A stretch of 7,584 nucleotides of DNA from Acidiferrobacteraceae bacterium (GTDB lineage: Bacteria > Pseudomonadota > Gammaproteobacteria > Acidiferrobacterales > Acidiferrobacteraceae): positions 1 to 7,584 of the forward strand of contig DAHWKH010000073.1 in assembly GCA_027343725.1 (NCBI GenBank). Reading direction: 5' to 3'. Below are positions 1 through 6,775 of the stretch, piece after piece (within the stretch, counting starts at the first letter, position 1; every line of letters begins with the position of its first letter). The notes under the pieces were generated by a model. That model saw only the letters and a list, made by a program, of their open reading frames with translations. It was not told where the DNA came from and did no database searches. A program made the position numbers and the translations under genes.

Positions 1-1125
1 CTCGCCGTCATCGAGGCCGGCTTCCAGGTCGCGCTGATGGCCCCCACGGAGCTCCTCGCGCGCCAACACGCGGAGACGTTCGCGCGCTGGTTCACCCCGC
101 TCGGTCTCGCGGTCACGACCCACGCCCGCCCCGGGGCGCGCGCGCGGTCGTCGCTTGTCGATGCGCCGTTCATCGTCGGCACCCAGGCGTTGTTTCAGGA
201 GCGCGTGGACTTCGCCGACCTCGGGCTCATCGTGATCGATGAACAGCACCGGTTCGGGGTGCGCGAACGCCAGGCGCTGCGCGCCAAGGGCGCGGTCCAA
301 GGGCGCGTGGCGCATCTCTTGGCCATGAGCGCGACACCCATCCCGCGCACGCTGGCGCAGAGCGTGTACGCCGATCTCGAGATCTCGATCCTGGACGAGC
401 GGCCCCCGGGGCGCATGCCGGTTGCAACGGTGGCGGTGCCGCTTGCGCGCCGCGACGAGGTGGTGGCGCGCGTGCGCGCCGCCTGCGAGAGCGGGGCGAA
501 GGCCTACTGGGTGTGCCCCGCGATCGAGGAGGGCGAGCCGGACCTGCAAGCGGCGGTGGCCTTGCACGCGCAGCTCGGCCAGGCGTTGCCGGGGGTGGGG
601 GTCGGTTTGATCCACGGGCGCCTGAAGGCCGCCGACAAGGAGGGCGTGATGGATGCCTTCGTGCACGGGCCGGTCCAGGTGCTGGTGGCGACCACGGTGA
701 TCGAGGTCGGGGTCGATGTCCCGAGCGCGAGCCTGCTCGTGATCGAGAACGCCGAGCGCCTGGGCCTTGCCCAGCTCCATCAGTTGCGCGGGCGCATCGG
801 GCGGGGGACGCTCCCCGGGCACTGCGTGCTCCTCTATAAACCGCCGCTGAACGAGGTCGCGCGCGCGCGTCTTGGCTGCCTGCGCACGACCGATGACGGT
901 TTTGCCATCGCCCGGCGCGACCTCGAGCTGCGCGGGGCGGGCGAGATTTTCGGTTCCCGCCAGACGGGCCTCCCGGGCTTTCGCGTGGCAGACCTCGTGC
1001 AAGACGAAGACCTGCTCCCCGAGGTCGCGCGCATCGCGACGTGGCTGATACGCACAGCCCCCGAGGGTCTGAGGGTCCTCGGCCGGCGCTGGCTCACGAC
1101 CCGCTACGAGCTCTCGCGGGTGTAA
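1..1125 (+). CDS. recG: ATP-dependent DNA helicase RecG, C-terminal part (5' truncated by window edge)
   Basis: RecG is a cytosolic superfamily 2 helicase that remodels stalled replication forks and branched recombination intermediates. The frame is open from base 1, so the gene starts upstream; the wedge domain and Walker A motif are outside the window. The ATG at 37 is internal, lying in the motif Ia stretch MAPTELLA. Helicase motifs follow in order: Walker B DEQH (238-249), SATPIPRTLA (motif III, from 328), IHGRLK (motif IV, about 610), VATTVIEVGVDVP (motif V, about 688) and QLRGRIGRG (motif VI, 781-807). The C-terminal GEIFGSRQTG and VADLVQD segments match RecG's translocation region and separate it from Mfd and PriA. 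The C-terminus aligns with that of E. coli RecG, so the 3' end is intact. One oddity: the stretch between motif Ia and Walker B is about seven residues shorter than I recall for E. coli and lacks the usual L-T/A-G motif. Identity is near certain. Confidence 0.97.
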   Translation, partial: LAVIEAGFQVALMAPTELLARQHAETFARWFTPLGLAVTTHARPGARARSSLVDAPFIVGTQALFQERVDFADLGLIVIDEQHRFGVRERQALRAKGAVQGRVAHLLAMSATPIPRTLAQSVYADLEISILDERPPGRMPVATVAVPLARRDEVVARVRAACESGAKAYWVCPAIEEGEPDLQAAVALHAQLGQALPGVGVGLIHGRLKAADKEGVMDAFVHGPVQVLVATTVIEVGVDVPSASLLVIENAERLGLAQLHQLRGRIGRGTLPGHCVLLYKPPLNEVARARLGCLRTTDDGFAIARRDLELRGAGEIFGSRQTGLPGFRVADLVQDEDLLPEVARIATWLIRTAPEGLRVLGRRWLTTRYELSRV

Positions 1126-1146
1126 GGCCCCGACCGGGCGCTCGTA

Positions 1147-1176
1147 TTGCCATTCGCGCGCCCCTTGATGGACAAT
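1147..1176 (+). promoter_or_regulatory. Possible sigma-70 promoter upstream of ubiA
   Basis: This lies in the 197-bp gap between recG and ubiA. A TTGCCA box (1147-1152, five of six matches to the -35 consensus) is followed after 18 bp by GACAAT (1171-1176, four of six matches to the -10 consensus). Transcription would begin near 1183 and leave a leader of about 140 nt. The rest of the gap (1126-1322) holds no recognisable gene and no convincing terminator for recG, so read-through from recG remains possible. This is a pattern match only. Confidence 0.3.
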
Positions 1177-1322
1177 CCCGGCTCGAGACCCCGAGCCCGC
1201 CACCCGCGCCTGCGCATTCGGAGGCGTCTCGGTATCGATCGCCCGCATCGGACCTCGAGGCGTGGGGATCGCGGGGGATCACGGCCCAACGGACACAAGC
1301 GAGGCCCAAGGCGTTGTCTGGG

Positions 1323-2183
1323 ATGGTTCGAAAGCGATTGGCGGCCTATGCGCGCCTGATGCGCCTGCATCGCCCGATCGGGAGCCTGTTGCTGCTCTGG
1401 CCCACCTTGTGGGCGCTGTGGTTCGCGCGTCACGGGCGACCCGACCCCGGGCTCGTGCTCGTGTTCGTGAGCGGTGTCGTGCTCATGCGTTCGGCGGGCT
1501 GCGTGATCAACGACTATGCCGACCGGCGCTTCGACCCGGCGGTCTGGCGCACCCGCGATCGGCCGCTTGCCACGGGCGAGGTCTCGGCGCGCGAGGCGCT
1601 CATCCTGTTCGCGGTGTTGTGTCTCGTCACGGCCGGGCTCGGCGTGTGGCTGAACCCGTTGTCGCGCGCGCTCGCCGTGGTCGCCGTCGGGCTCGCGGCA
1701 AGCTATCCGTTCATGAAGCGCTACACCCATCTGCCGCAGGTCTATCTCGGTCTGGCCTTCGGCTGGGGCATACCGATGGCGTTCGCGGCCGAGACCGGAC
1801 GTGTCCCGGTGCTCGCATGGATCCTTTTGTTGGCCAACGTCTTTTGGACGATCGCCTACGATACGGCCTATGCCATGGCCGACCGCGCCGACGACCAGCG
1901 GATCGGCGTCAAGTCGAGTGCGATCCTGTTCGGGCGCTGGGACCGTATCATGGTGGCGGTGAATCACGCGCTCGCGCTCGCGCTTTTATACGCCATCGGG
2001 GTGTGGGCGCGGCTTGGCGCCTTGTATGATGTCGGATTGCTCGCCGCGCTCGGCTTTGCGGTCTATGAGCAATGGCTCATCCGGGCGCGCGAGCCGCTCG
2101 CGTGTTTTCGCGCCTTTCTCAACAACAATTGGTTCGGCGGCAGCGTGTTCGTGGGGCTGGTCGCCGCCTATCTCGGGAGATGA
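1323..2183 (+). CDS. ubiA: 4-hydroxybenzoate octaprenyltransferase (UbiA)
   Basis: UbiA is an inner-membrane prenyltransferase. It attaches the polyprenyl chain to 4-hydroxybenzoate, the first committed membrane step of ubiquinone synthesis. The product is 286 aa, the usual family length, and starts MVRKRLAAYARLMRLHRPIG. The first Mg-diphosphate motif is NDYADRRFD (residues 63-71) followed by RTRDRPL. The second is YAMADRADD (183-191) followed by IGVKSSAILFG. Both match the ubiquinone-pathway subfamily rather than heme-O synthase or MenA. Hydrophobic helices fill the rest, and the C-terminal NNNWFGG is typical. The reading frame stays open upstream to 1041, but that extension is proline/arginine-rich and unlike UbiA, so I reject it. 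A TTG at 1314, nine bases after GAGG (1301-1304), is an alternative start adding three residues; the ATG itself lacks a strong ribosome-binding site. No ubiC lies beside it. The stop falls 2 bp before the transferase start. Confidence 0.95.
   Translation: MVRKRLAAYARLMRLHRPIGSLLLLWPTLWALWFARHGRPDPGLVLVFVSGVVLMRSAGCVINDYADRRFDPAVWRTRDRPLATGEVSAREALILFAVLCLVTAGLGVWLNPLSRALAVVAVGLAASYPFMKRYTHLPQVYLGLAFGWGIPMAFAAETGRVPVLAWILLLANVFWTIAYDTAYAMADRADDQRIGVKSSAILFGRWDRIMVAVNHALALALLYAIGVWARLGALYDVGLLAALGFAVYEQWLIRAREPLACFRAFLNNNWFGGSVFVGLVAAYLGR
2175..2179 (+). promoter_or_regulatory. Ribosome-binding site deciding the GST start
   Basis: GGGAG lies directly against the ATG at 2180, which is too close for initiation there, but 6 nt before the in-frame GTG at 2186. 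Starting at GTG gives MKLYGHATSPYVRK, the usual N-terminus of YibF-like transferases. The site sits inside the last codons of ubiA, so translation of the two genes is probably coupled. Confidence 0.6.
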
Positions 2184-2185
2184 TC

Positions 2186-2812
2186 GTGAAACTCTACGGC
2201 CATGCCACATCGCCTTATGTCCGCAAGGTGCGCATCGCGTTGCGCGAGAAGAATATCCGGTTCGAGTGGGCGCAGGAGGCCCCTTCGGATCCCGGCAATC
2301 ACATCGCGGACCTGAATCCCCTCGGTAAAGTGCCGGTTCTCGAGACCGACGACGGCCGGGTCCTGTTCGACTCGGGCCTCATCATCGAATACCTCGACAC
2401 GCACAGCCCCGAGCGCCTGATCCCGGAGGGCGAACCACGCCAAAAGGTCTTGTTGTGGCACGTGCTCGGATCGGGCGTCGTGGACGCCACGGTCGCGCGC
2501 TTGCTCGAGACGCGCCGCGCGCCGACCCAGCAATCCGCGTCCTTCATCGCCCGCCAGGAAGAGAAGGTCGCGCGCGCCATCGCCTGGGCCGATCGCGCCG
2601 AGAAGGGCCGCGCGTATCTCGTCGGCGAGCGCTTCACGCTCGCGGATCTCGCCTTGGGGCTGGCACTCGAATACGTGGACTTCCGCTATCCCCACGATTG
2701 GCGCAGCGAGCATCCCAGGCTGGCCCACTGGCTTGCGGGCATCAGCACCCGGGGCGCGTTCGCCGAGACCCAGCCCCCCGGGATGGAAAAGGTCCTCGAC
2801 GCGCCGCACTGA
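2186..2812 (+). CDS. Glutathione S-transferase family protein, YibF-like
   Basis: This is a 208-aa soluble GST-fold protein, close in length and pattern to E. coli YibF (about 202 aa). The N-terminal thioredoxin-like domain (about residues 1-77) carries TSPYVRK (8-14), where the activating Ser/Thr is expected. It also has NPLGKVPVL with the cis-proline at P50, and FDSGLIIEYL, whose D62-S63 pair normally binds the gamma-glutamyl part of glutathione. The helical C-terminal domain contains FTLADLALG (150-158) with the S/T-x-x-D N-capping box (T151, D154), and a late FAETQPP segment also seen in YibF. I chose the GTG start because of ribosome-binding-site spacing and family N-termini; the ATG at 2180 would overlap the ubiA stop as ATGA and add two residues. 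The substrate is unknown. SspA is a relative, but the match to YibF is better. Confidence 0.9.
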   Translation: MKLYGHATSPYVRKVRIALREKNIRFEWAQEAPSDPGNHIADLNPLGKVPVLETDDGRVLFDSGLIIEYLDTHSPERLIPEGEPRQKVLLWHVLGSGVVDATVARLLETRRAPTQQSASFIARQEEKVARAIAWADRAEKGRAYLVGERFTLADLALGLALEYVDFRYPHDWRSEHPRLAHWLAGISTRGAFAETQPPGMEKVLDAPH

Positions 2813-2814
2813 GG
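2811..2814 (+). promoter_or_regulatory. Ribosome-binding site deciding the antiporter GTG start
   Basis: GAGG overlaps the stop codon of the transferase gene and lies 5 nt before the GTG at 2820. This supports a GTG start directly before the first membrane helix. The further-upstream in-frame ATG at 2733 would add a 29-residue Arg/Pro/Ser-rich tail encoded inside the transferase gene. Confidence 0.6.
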
Positions 2815-2819
2815 ACGGC

Positions 2820-3812
2820 GTGGACGCCGTCCTCGTCCTCGTTGTCGCGCTGCCGATCATTCTGCTCGGCGCGGAGTTCTTCACCAACGCGATCGAGCAC
2901 GTCGGCATGGCCTTCGGGGTCTCGGAGGGCGTGACCGGCTCGCTGCTCGCGGCCGTCGGCACTGCCTTGCCCGAGACCGCGATCCCGGTGCTGGCTTCCT
3001 GGCGTCATGGCGGGGGCGCGCATGTCGCGGTCGGCGCGGTGCTCGGGGCGCCGCTCATGCTGTCGACCCTCACGATGGCGGTCATGGGGCTTGCCTGCGC
3101 CTCCGGGCGCGGCTTAAGGTCCGAGCTCGCGCCGGAACAAAGCGGCGCGCGCCGCGATCTCGGGACCTTCGTGGCGGTCTTCCTGCTGGCGTTCGCGGGA
3201 CTCTTCCTGCCGCCGGGCGGCAGCCGGCTGGTGCTTGCAGCGATCCTGGTGGCGGCCTACGGCTTCTACGTGCGCGCCACCGTCAAGGCCTCGGCCGGGC
3301 TCGTCGCGGGCGGACACCGGACATCGACCCGCGCGCGTTTGCATTTGGCGCGCTCGCGCCTGCGCCACCTCGCGGGCCTTCGTTACATCCAGCTCCTCCT
3401 GGGCCTTGGCGTGATCCTCGCGGGCGCGCAGCTCTTCATCTCCGGCATCGAGAGCCTGGGCGCGCTCCTCAAGGTCTCGGTCCTGACGCTTGCCCTCGTC
3501 ATCGTGCCGATCGCCACCGAACTGCCCGAGAAGGTCAACAGCGTGCTGTGGATCCGCCGCCGCCAGGATACGCTCGCCCTGGGAAACGTGACCGGCGCCA
3601 TGGTCTTTCAGGGGAGTCTGCTGCCGGCCCTCGGTCTCACGTTGACGCCCTGGCGGCCGGCGCCCCTGTTGGTGGCGGTCATGCTGACGACCCTGGCCGC
3701 GGCTGTGTTTGTGCGGATGCGCCTCGGGGCCAAGCGCGGCCTGCGCGTCTACCATATGCTGGCGCTCGGGCTTTTGTACGTGGCGGTTCTCGGGTACCTT
3801 CTGACCTCATGA
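2820..3812 (+). CDS. CaCA-superfamily cation antiporter (sodium/calcium exchanger-like), divergent
   Basis: This 330-aa inner-membrane protein has about ten predicted hydrophobic helices. Two related halves carry the alpha-repeat signature of the Ca2+/cation antiporter superfamily (YrbG/NCX_Mj type): VGTALPET (46-53) and IATELPEK (231-238). The halves align without gaps over about 40 residues at an offset of 185: G17/G202, A18/A203, F21/F206, I25/I210, E26/E211, G29/G214, V34/V219, S35/S220, T48/T233 and E52/E237. A basic loop at about 153-187 separates them and is probably cytoplasmic. The second helix of each repeat is GAVLGAPLML (72-81) and GNVTGAMVFQ (255-264), where the family usually has GNxxGSNxFN. 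The key Ser and Asn/Asp ligands are therefore missing, although both central glutamates remain. Ca2+/Na+ exchange should not be assumed. Its place between the transferase and aroE gives no substrate hint. Confidence 0.82.
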   Translation: MDAVLVLVVALPIILLGAEFFTNAIEHVGMAFGVSEGVTGSLLAAVGTALPETAIPVLASWRHGGGAHVAVGAVLGAPLMLSTLTMAVMGLACASGRGLRSELAPEQSGARRDLGTFVAVFLLAFAGLFLPPGGSRLVLAAILVAAYGFYVRATVKASAGLVAGGHRTSTRARLHLARSRLRHLAGLRYIQLLLGLGVILAGAQLFISGIESLGALLKVSVLTLALVIVPIATELPEKVNSVLWIRRRQDTLALGNVTGAMVFQGSLLPALGLTLTPWRPAPLLVAVMLTTLAAAVFVRMRLGAKRGLRVYHMLALGLLYVAVLGYLLTS

Positions 3813-4615
3813 ACCGCTACGCCGTCCTGGGCGACCCGATAGAGCACAGCCTCTCGCCGCGCATCCACGAACACTTCGGCCGCCTGACCGGGCGGTCGCT
3901 GGTCTACGAACGGCGTCGGGTGCCCGCGGGCACGCTCGCGGAGGCCTTGAAGGCCTTGCGCGAAGCCGGCGGCCAGGGCGCGAACATCACCGTCCCCTTG
4001 AAGATCGAGGCCTTGGGCCAAGCGCGGTCATTGAGCGCACGGGCGCGCGCGGCCGGGGCCGTGAATACCCTCACCTGGGATGGTGAGGGCTGGGCCGGCG
4101 ACAACACCGACGGCGCGGGCCTCGTGCGCGATCTCGAATGCAATGCCGGCGTGAGCCTGCGGGGTCTGCGCGTCCTCCTGGTCGGCGCCGGGGGGGCCGC
4201 GCAGGGTGTGGCGGGCGCGCTCCTCGAGGCGGGAATCGCCTGCCTCGCGGTCGCGAACCGCACGCCCGAGCGCGCCGCGCAATGGGTGTCGGGCCTCGAT
4301 GAGCGCGCGCGGGTGGCGGATTACGCGGCCCTCACGGGCCCCTTCGATCTCGTGATCAACGCGACCTCCGCGGGACTCGCCGGCGCCCTCCCGCCGATCC
4401 CCGAGCCGGTCTTTGGGGGCGCGATCGTCTACGACCTCGTCTACGGGCCCGCCGCGCAGGCGTTTTGCGCGCTCGCGCGCGCATGCGGGGCGCGCATGGT
4501 TTTCGATGGGCTCGGCATGCTGGTCGAGCAGGCGGCCGAGGCGTTTTGGGTATGGCACGGGCTGCGCCCGCCGACCGCGCCGGTCCTGCGGGCCTTGCGG
4601 CACGAGGCCCGCTGA
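3809..4615 (+). CDS. aroE: Shikimate dehydrogenase (NADP+) AroE
   Basis: AroE reduces 3-dehydroshikimate to shikimate with NADPH, the fourth step of the cytosolic route to chorismate. The 268-aa product has normal family length. The N-terminal substrate domain shows the shikimate-binding SLSP (S14, S16), NITVPLK with catalytic K65, AVNT with N86, and DNTDGAG with catalytic D101. The nucleotide domain has GAGGAAQG (126-133) and NRTPERA (150-156), the latter being the NADP-preferring N-R-T signature. NATSAGL (184-190) and GMLVEQAAEAF (236-246, conserved Q241) follow. Position 132 is Gln, whereas E. coli AroE has Arg in the equivalent GASRG. The ATG overlaps the antiporter stop as ATGA, and there is no clear ribosome-binding site, so translational coupling is likely. 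It appears to be the last gene of the ubiA unit, because a terminator-like hairpin follows at once. Confidence 0.96.
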   Translation: MNRYAVLGDPIEHSLSPRIHEHFGRLTGRSLVYERRRVPAGTLAEALKALREAGGQGANITVPLKIEALGQARSLSARARAAGAVNTLTWDGEGWAGDNTDGAGLVRDLECNAGVSLRGLRVLLVGAGGAAQGVAGALLEAGIACLAVANRTPERAAQWVSGLDERARVADYAALTGPFDLVINATSAGLAGALPPIPEPVFGGAIVYDLVYGPAAQAFCALARACGARMVFDGLGMLVEQAAEAFWVWHGLRPPTAPVLRALRHEAR

Positions 4616-4636
4616 GGCCGAGGCACCTCGGCCTTT
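4615..4636 (+). terminator. Intrinsic terminator-like hairpin after aroE
   Basis: GGCCGAGG (4616-4623) pairs perfectly with CCTCGGCC (4626-4633), and A4615/T4634 can extend the stem. Opening the innermost pair gives a 4-nt loop. The stem begins at the last base of the aroE stop codon and is followed by only three T residues (4634-4636) and then CCC, so termination may be partial. Confidence 0.55.
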
Positions 4637-4664
4637 CCCAGCCGCCCGGGGTGTGCTCTATAAT
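4635..4664 (+). promoter_or_regulatory. Sigma-70 promoter for the prlC unit
   Basis: A perfect TATAAT (4659-4664) stands out in very GC-rich DNA. Eighteen bp upstream is TTCCCA (4635-4640, four of six matches to the -35 consensus), overlapping the T run of the aroE terminator hairpin. There is no extended -10 TG. Transcription should begin near 4671, about 50 nt before the prlC start. Confidence 0.6.
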
Positions 4665-4667
4665 CGG

Positions 4668-4689
4668 GGGAGGCCCCGCCGGGGCTCCC
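4668..4689 (+). promoter_or_regulatory. GC-rich hairpin in the prlC 5' leader
   Basis: GGGAG (4668-4672) plus CCCC (4674-4677) can pair with GGGG (4681-4684) plus CTCCC (4685-4689), leaving one bulged G (4673) and a GCC loop. It would lie at the extreme 5' end of the predicted transcript. It ends 22 bases before the GGA (4712-4714) likely to serve as ribosome-binding site, so it need not block it. Its role is unknown; transcript protection is one possibility. Confidence 0.4.
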
Positions 4690-4723
4690 GGGGAACGGCG
4701 ATATTTCTAATGGAATGAAAAAT

Positions 4724-6775
4724 ATGAGCGACAGAGAACCCACAAACCCCTTGCTCGCGCTCGATAGCCTGCCGCAGTTCGACGCCATCGATCCCGCGCA
4801 GATCGGCCCGGCACTCGCGGACTTGCTGCGCGCGACCGAGGCGCGCATCGAGGAGATCCTCGCGCGCGAACCGGGGACCGCGTGGGAGGATGGCGTGGGC
4901 CCGCTCGAAACCCTGGAATGGCGGCTGAAGCGGTTCTGGTCGCCGATCTCGCATCTGCACGCCGTGAAGGATAGCCCCGCATTGCGCGCGGCCTACAACG
5001 AGGGCTTGACGCGCCTAACACGCTTCCAAACGAGTTACGCGCAAGACGAGCGCGTCTACAACGTCTATGCGCATCTCGCAAACGGCCCGCGGTTCGCGGC
5101 CCTGACGCGCGCGCAAAAGCGCCTGGTCGAAAACGCCCTGCGCGACATGCGCCTTTCGGGCGTGGCGCTCGCCAAGGGGCCGAAGGCGCGCTTCAAGGCG
5201 ATCCAGGAGCGCCTGGCGGAATGTACCAGCCGCTTCGAACAGAACGTGCTCGATGCCACCGATGCCTTCAGTCTCGTCATCACCGATCCCGCGCGCTTGG
5301 CCGGTGTTCCCGAATCGGTGCTCACGCAGGCGCGCGCCGACGCCCAGCAGGAGGGGCGGGAGGGCTATCGGCTGACCCTGCAGGCGCCCTGCTACGTCCC
5401 CGTCATGACCTACGCCCACGACCGGGAACTCCGGCGCGACATGTACGAGGCGTATGTGACGCGCGCCTCGTCCCTGGGTGATACGCGCTTCGACAACGAG
5501 GCGCTCGCGCGCGAAATCCTGGACCTGCGCCGCGAGGCCGCGGACATCCTCGGCTACCCGAACTACGCCGAGTATTCGTTGGCGACGAAGATGGCCAAGG
5601 ACGCCGCCGAGGTCATGGACTTCCTGCACGATCTCGCGTCGCGCTCGCGCGCCGCGGCCTTGCGCGAGCTTGCGGACCTGCAGGCGGCGGCCGCGGCCGA
5701 CGGCCACGTCTTCGAGGCCTGGGACAGCGCTTACACCAGCGAGCGTTTGAAGGAGCAGCGTTATCGGTTTTCGGAGGAGGCGCTCAGGCCCTACTTTCCG
5801 TTGCCGAAGGTCCTCGCGGGGCTGTTCGCTCTGACGGAACGCCTCTACGACGTCCGCATTTGCGAGCGTGTCGGCGTCCCCACCTGGCACCCGGATGTAC
5901 GGTTCTACGAGATTCAGGAGCGGGACGGGCGCGTGCGCGGGCAGTTCTACACGGACCTCTACGCGCGCGCGCACAAGCGCGGGGGCGCGTGGATGGATGA
6001 ATGCTGCGTGCGCGAAAAGACCGCGCGCGGGGAAACGGCGCCGGTCGCGTATCTCACGTGCAATTTTTCCTCGCCGCAGGGCGATGAGCCGGCGCTTTTG
6101 CGCCATGATGAAGTCGAGACGCTTTTCCATGAATTCGGGCACGGGCTCCACCACATGCTGACGCGCGTCGATGAACCGTCGGTCGCGGGCATCAACGGGG
6201 TGCCATGGGACGCCGTCGAACTCCCGAGCCAGTTCATGGAGAACTTTTGTTGGGAGCGGGAGGTGATCGACCTCATCGGCGCGCATTATCGGACGGGGGA
6301 GCCGTTGCCAGACGATGTGTTTCAGCGCCTCAAGGCCACGCGTTCGTATCAGGCGGCGCTCAAGATGTTGCGGCAAGTGGAGTTCGCGCTCTTCGACATG
6401 CGCCTGCATACGGATTTCGATCCGCGCACGCAGTCCCTGCACGCCTTGATCGAGGAGGTGCGTTCGGAGGTCGCGGTCATGAAGGCGCCGTCCTGGAACC
6501 GTTTCGAGAACAGTTTCACGCATATCTTTGCCGGCGGCTACGCGGCCGGCTACTATAGCTATAAGTGGGCCGAGGTGTTGTCGGCCGACGCGTTCGGTCT
6601 GTTCGAGGAACGCGGGGTGTTCGATCGCGAGACGGGCCTCTCGTTTCTCAAGAACATTCTCGAGCGCGGGGGTGAGGCCGATCCCCGGGAGTTGTTCCGG
6701 AACTTCCGCGGCCGGCCGCCGCAAATCGACGCCCTGCTGAAACAGAGCGGGCTTGCGTCCCAGGAGGTTGGATGA
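4724..6775 (+). CDS. prlC: Oligopeptidase A (M3 family zinc metallopeptidase, PrlC/OpdA)
   Basis: This is a cytosolic thimet-type zinc endopeptidase that cleaves oligopeptides and, in E. coli, degrades released signal peptides. The product is 683 aa, close to E. coli PrlC (680). An alpha-helical N-terminal region precedes the catalytic domain. The zinc motif is HEFGH (469-473), with H469 and H473 as ligands and E470 as the catalytic base; E499 in VELPSQFMEN is the third ligand. The substrate-binding segment FAGGYAAGYYSYKW includes Y610, Y611 and Y613. I prefer the ATG at 4724 (MSDREPTNPLL) because GGA at 4712-4714 is 9 nt upstream and E. coli PrlC begins MTNPLL; the ATG at 4715 would add MKN and has no ribosome-binding site. 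It is the first gene after a strong promoter and overlaps the next gene by ATGA. I see no signal peptide. Dipeptidyl carboxypeptidase (Dcp) is a relative, but the sequence is closer to PrlC. Confidence 0.96.
   Translation: MSDREPTNPLLALDSLPQFDAIDPAQIGPALADLLRATEARIEEILAREPGTAWEDGVGPLETLEWRLKRFWSPISHLHAVKDSPALRAAYNEGLTRLTRFQTSYAQDERVYNVYAHLANGPRFAALTRAQKRLVENALRDMRLSGVALAKGPKARFKAIQERLAECTSRFEQNVLDATDAFSLVITDPARLAGVPESVLTQARADAQQEGREGYRLTLQAPCYVPVMTYAHDRELRRDMYEAYVTRASSLGDTRFDNEALAREILDLRREAADILGYPNYAEYSLATKMAKDAAEVMDFLHDLASRSRAAALRELADLQAAAAADGHVFEAWDSAYTSERLKEQRYRFSEEALRPYFPLPKVLAGLFALTERLYDVRICERVGVPTWHPDVRFYEIQERDGRVRGQFYTDLYARAHKRGGAWMDECCVREKTARGETAPVAYLTCNFSSPQGDEPALLRHDEVETLFHEFGHGLHHMLTRVDEPSVAGINGVPWDAVELPSQFMENFCWEREVIDLIGAHYRTGEPLPDDVFQRLKATRSYQAALKMLRQVEFALFDMRLHTDFDPRTQSLHALIEEVRSEVAVMKAPSWNRFENSFTHIFAGGYAAGYYSYKWAEVLSADAFGLFEERGVFDRETGLSFLKNILERGGEADPRELFRNFRGRPPQIDALLKQSGLASQEVG
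6762..6767 (+). promoter_or_regulatory. Strong ribosome-binding site for the glutaredoxin-domain gene
   Basis: AGGAGG, a full Shine-Dalgarno core, lies 4 nt before the ATG at 6772 and inside the last codons of prlC. It fixes the start just ahead of a signal peptide and suggests high, partly independent initiation. Confidence 0.7.

Noticed and set aside
1253..1260. CCTCGAGG palindrome in the recG-ubiA gap
   Set aside because: An isolated 8-bp palindrome in DNA of this composition is not significant.
1264..1280. Two GGGGATC copies at a 10-bp period in the recG-ubiA gap
   Set aside because: Only 7 bp each and two copies, in G-rich DNA. Too weak to call an operator or repeat.
1041..1322. In-frame upstream extension of ubiA, overlapping the end of recG
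   Set aside because: The extra 94 residues are Pro/Arg/Ser-rich, not seen in UbiA, and would precede a normal full-length N-terminus. The absence of stops is explained by high GC.
1104..1967. Open frame of 287 codons on the - strand over ubiA
   Set aside because: Antisense shadow of UbiA. The translation is low-complexity, rich in Arg, His, Gln and Glu, and shows no domain.
2168..2962. Open frame of 264 codons on the - strand over the transferase and antiporter start
   Set aside because: Antisense to two recognised genes, crossing their boundary. No motif supports it.
5015..6724. Open frame of 569 codons on the - strand opposite prlC
   Set aside because: It lies wholly antisense to a clear M3 peptidase with an intact HEFGH site. 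Long antisense frames are expected in GC-rich genes because stop codons are rare opposite biased codons. The product is Arg-rich with no recognisable domain.
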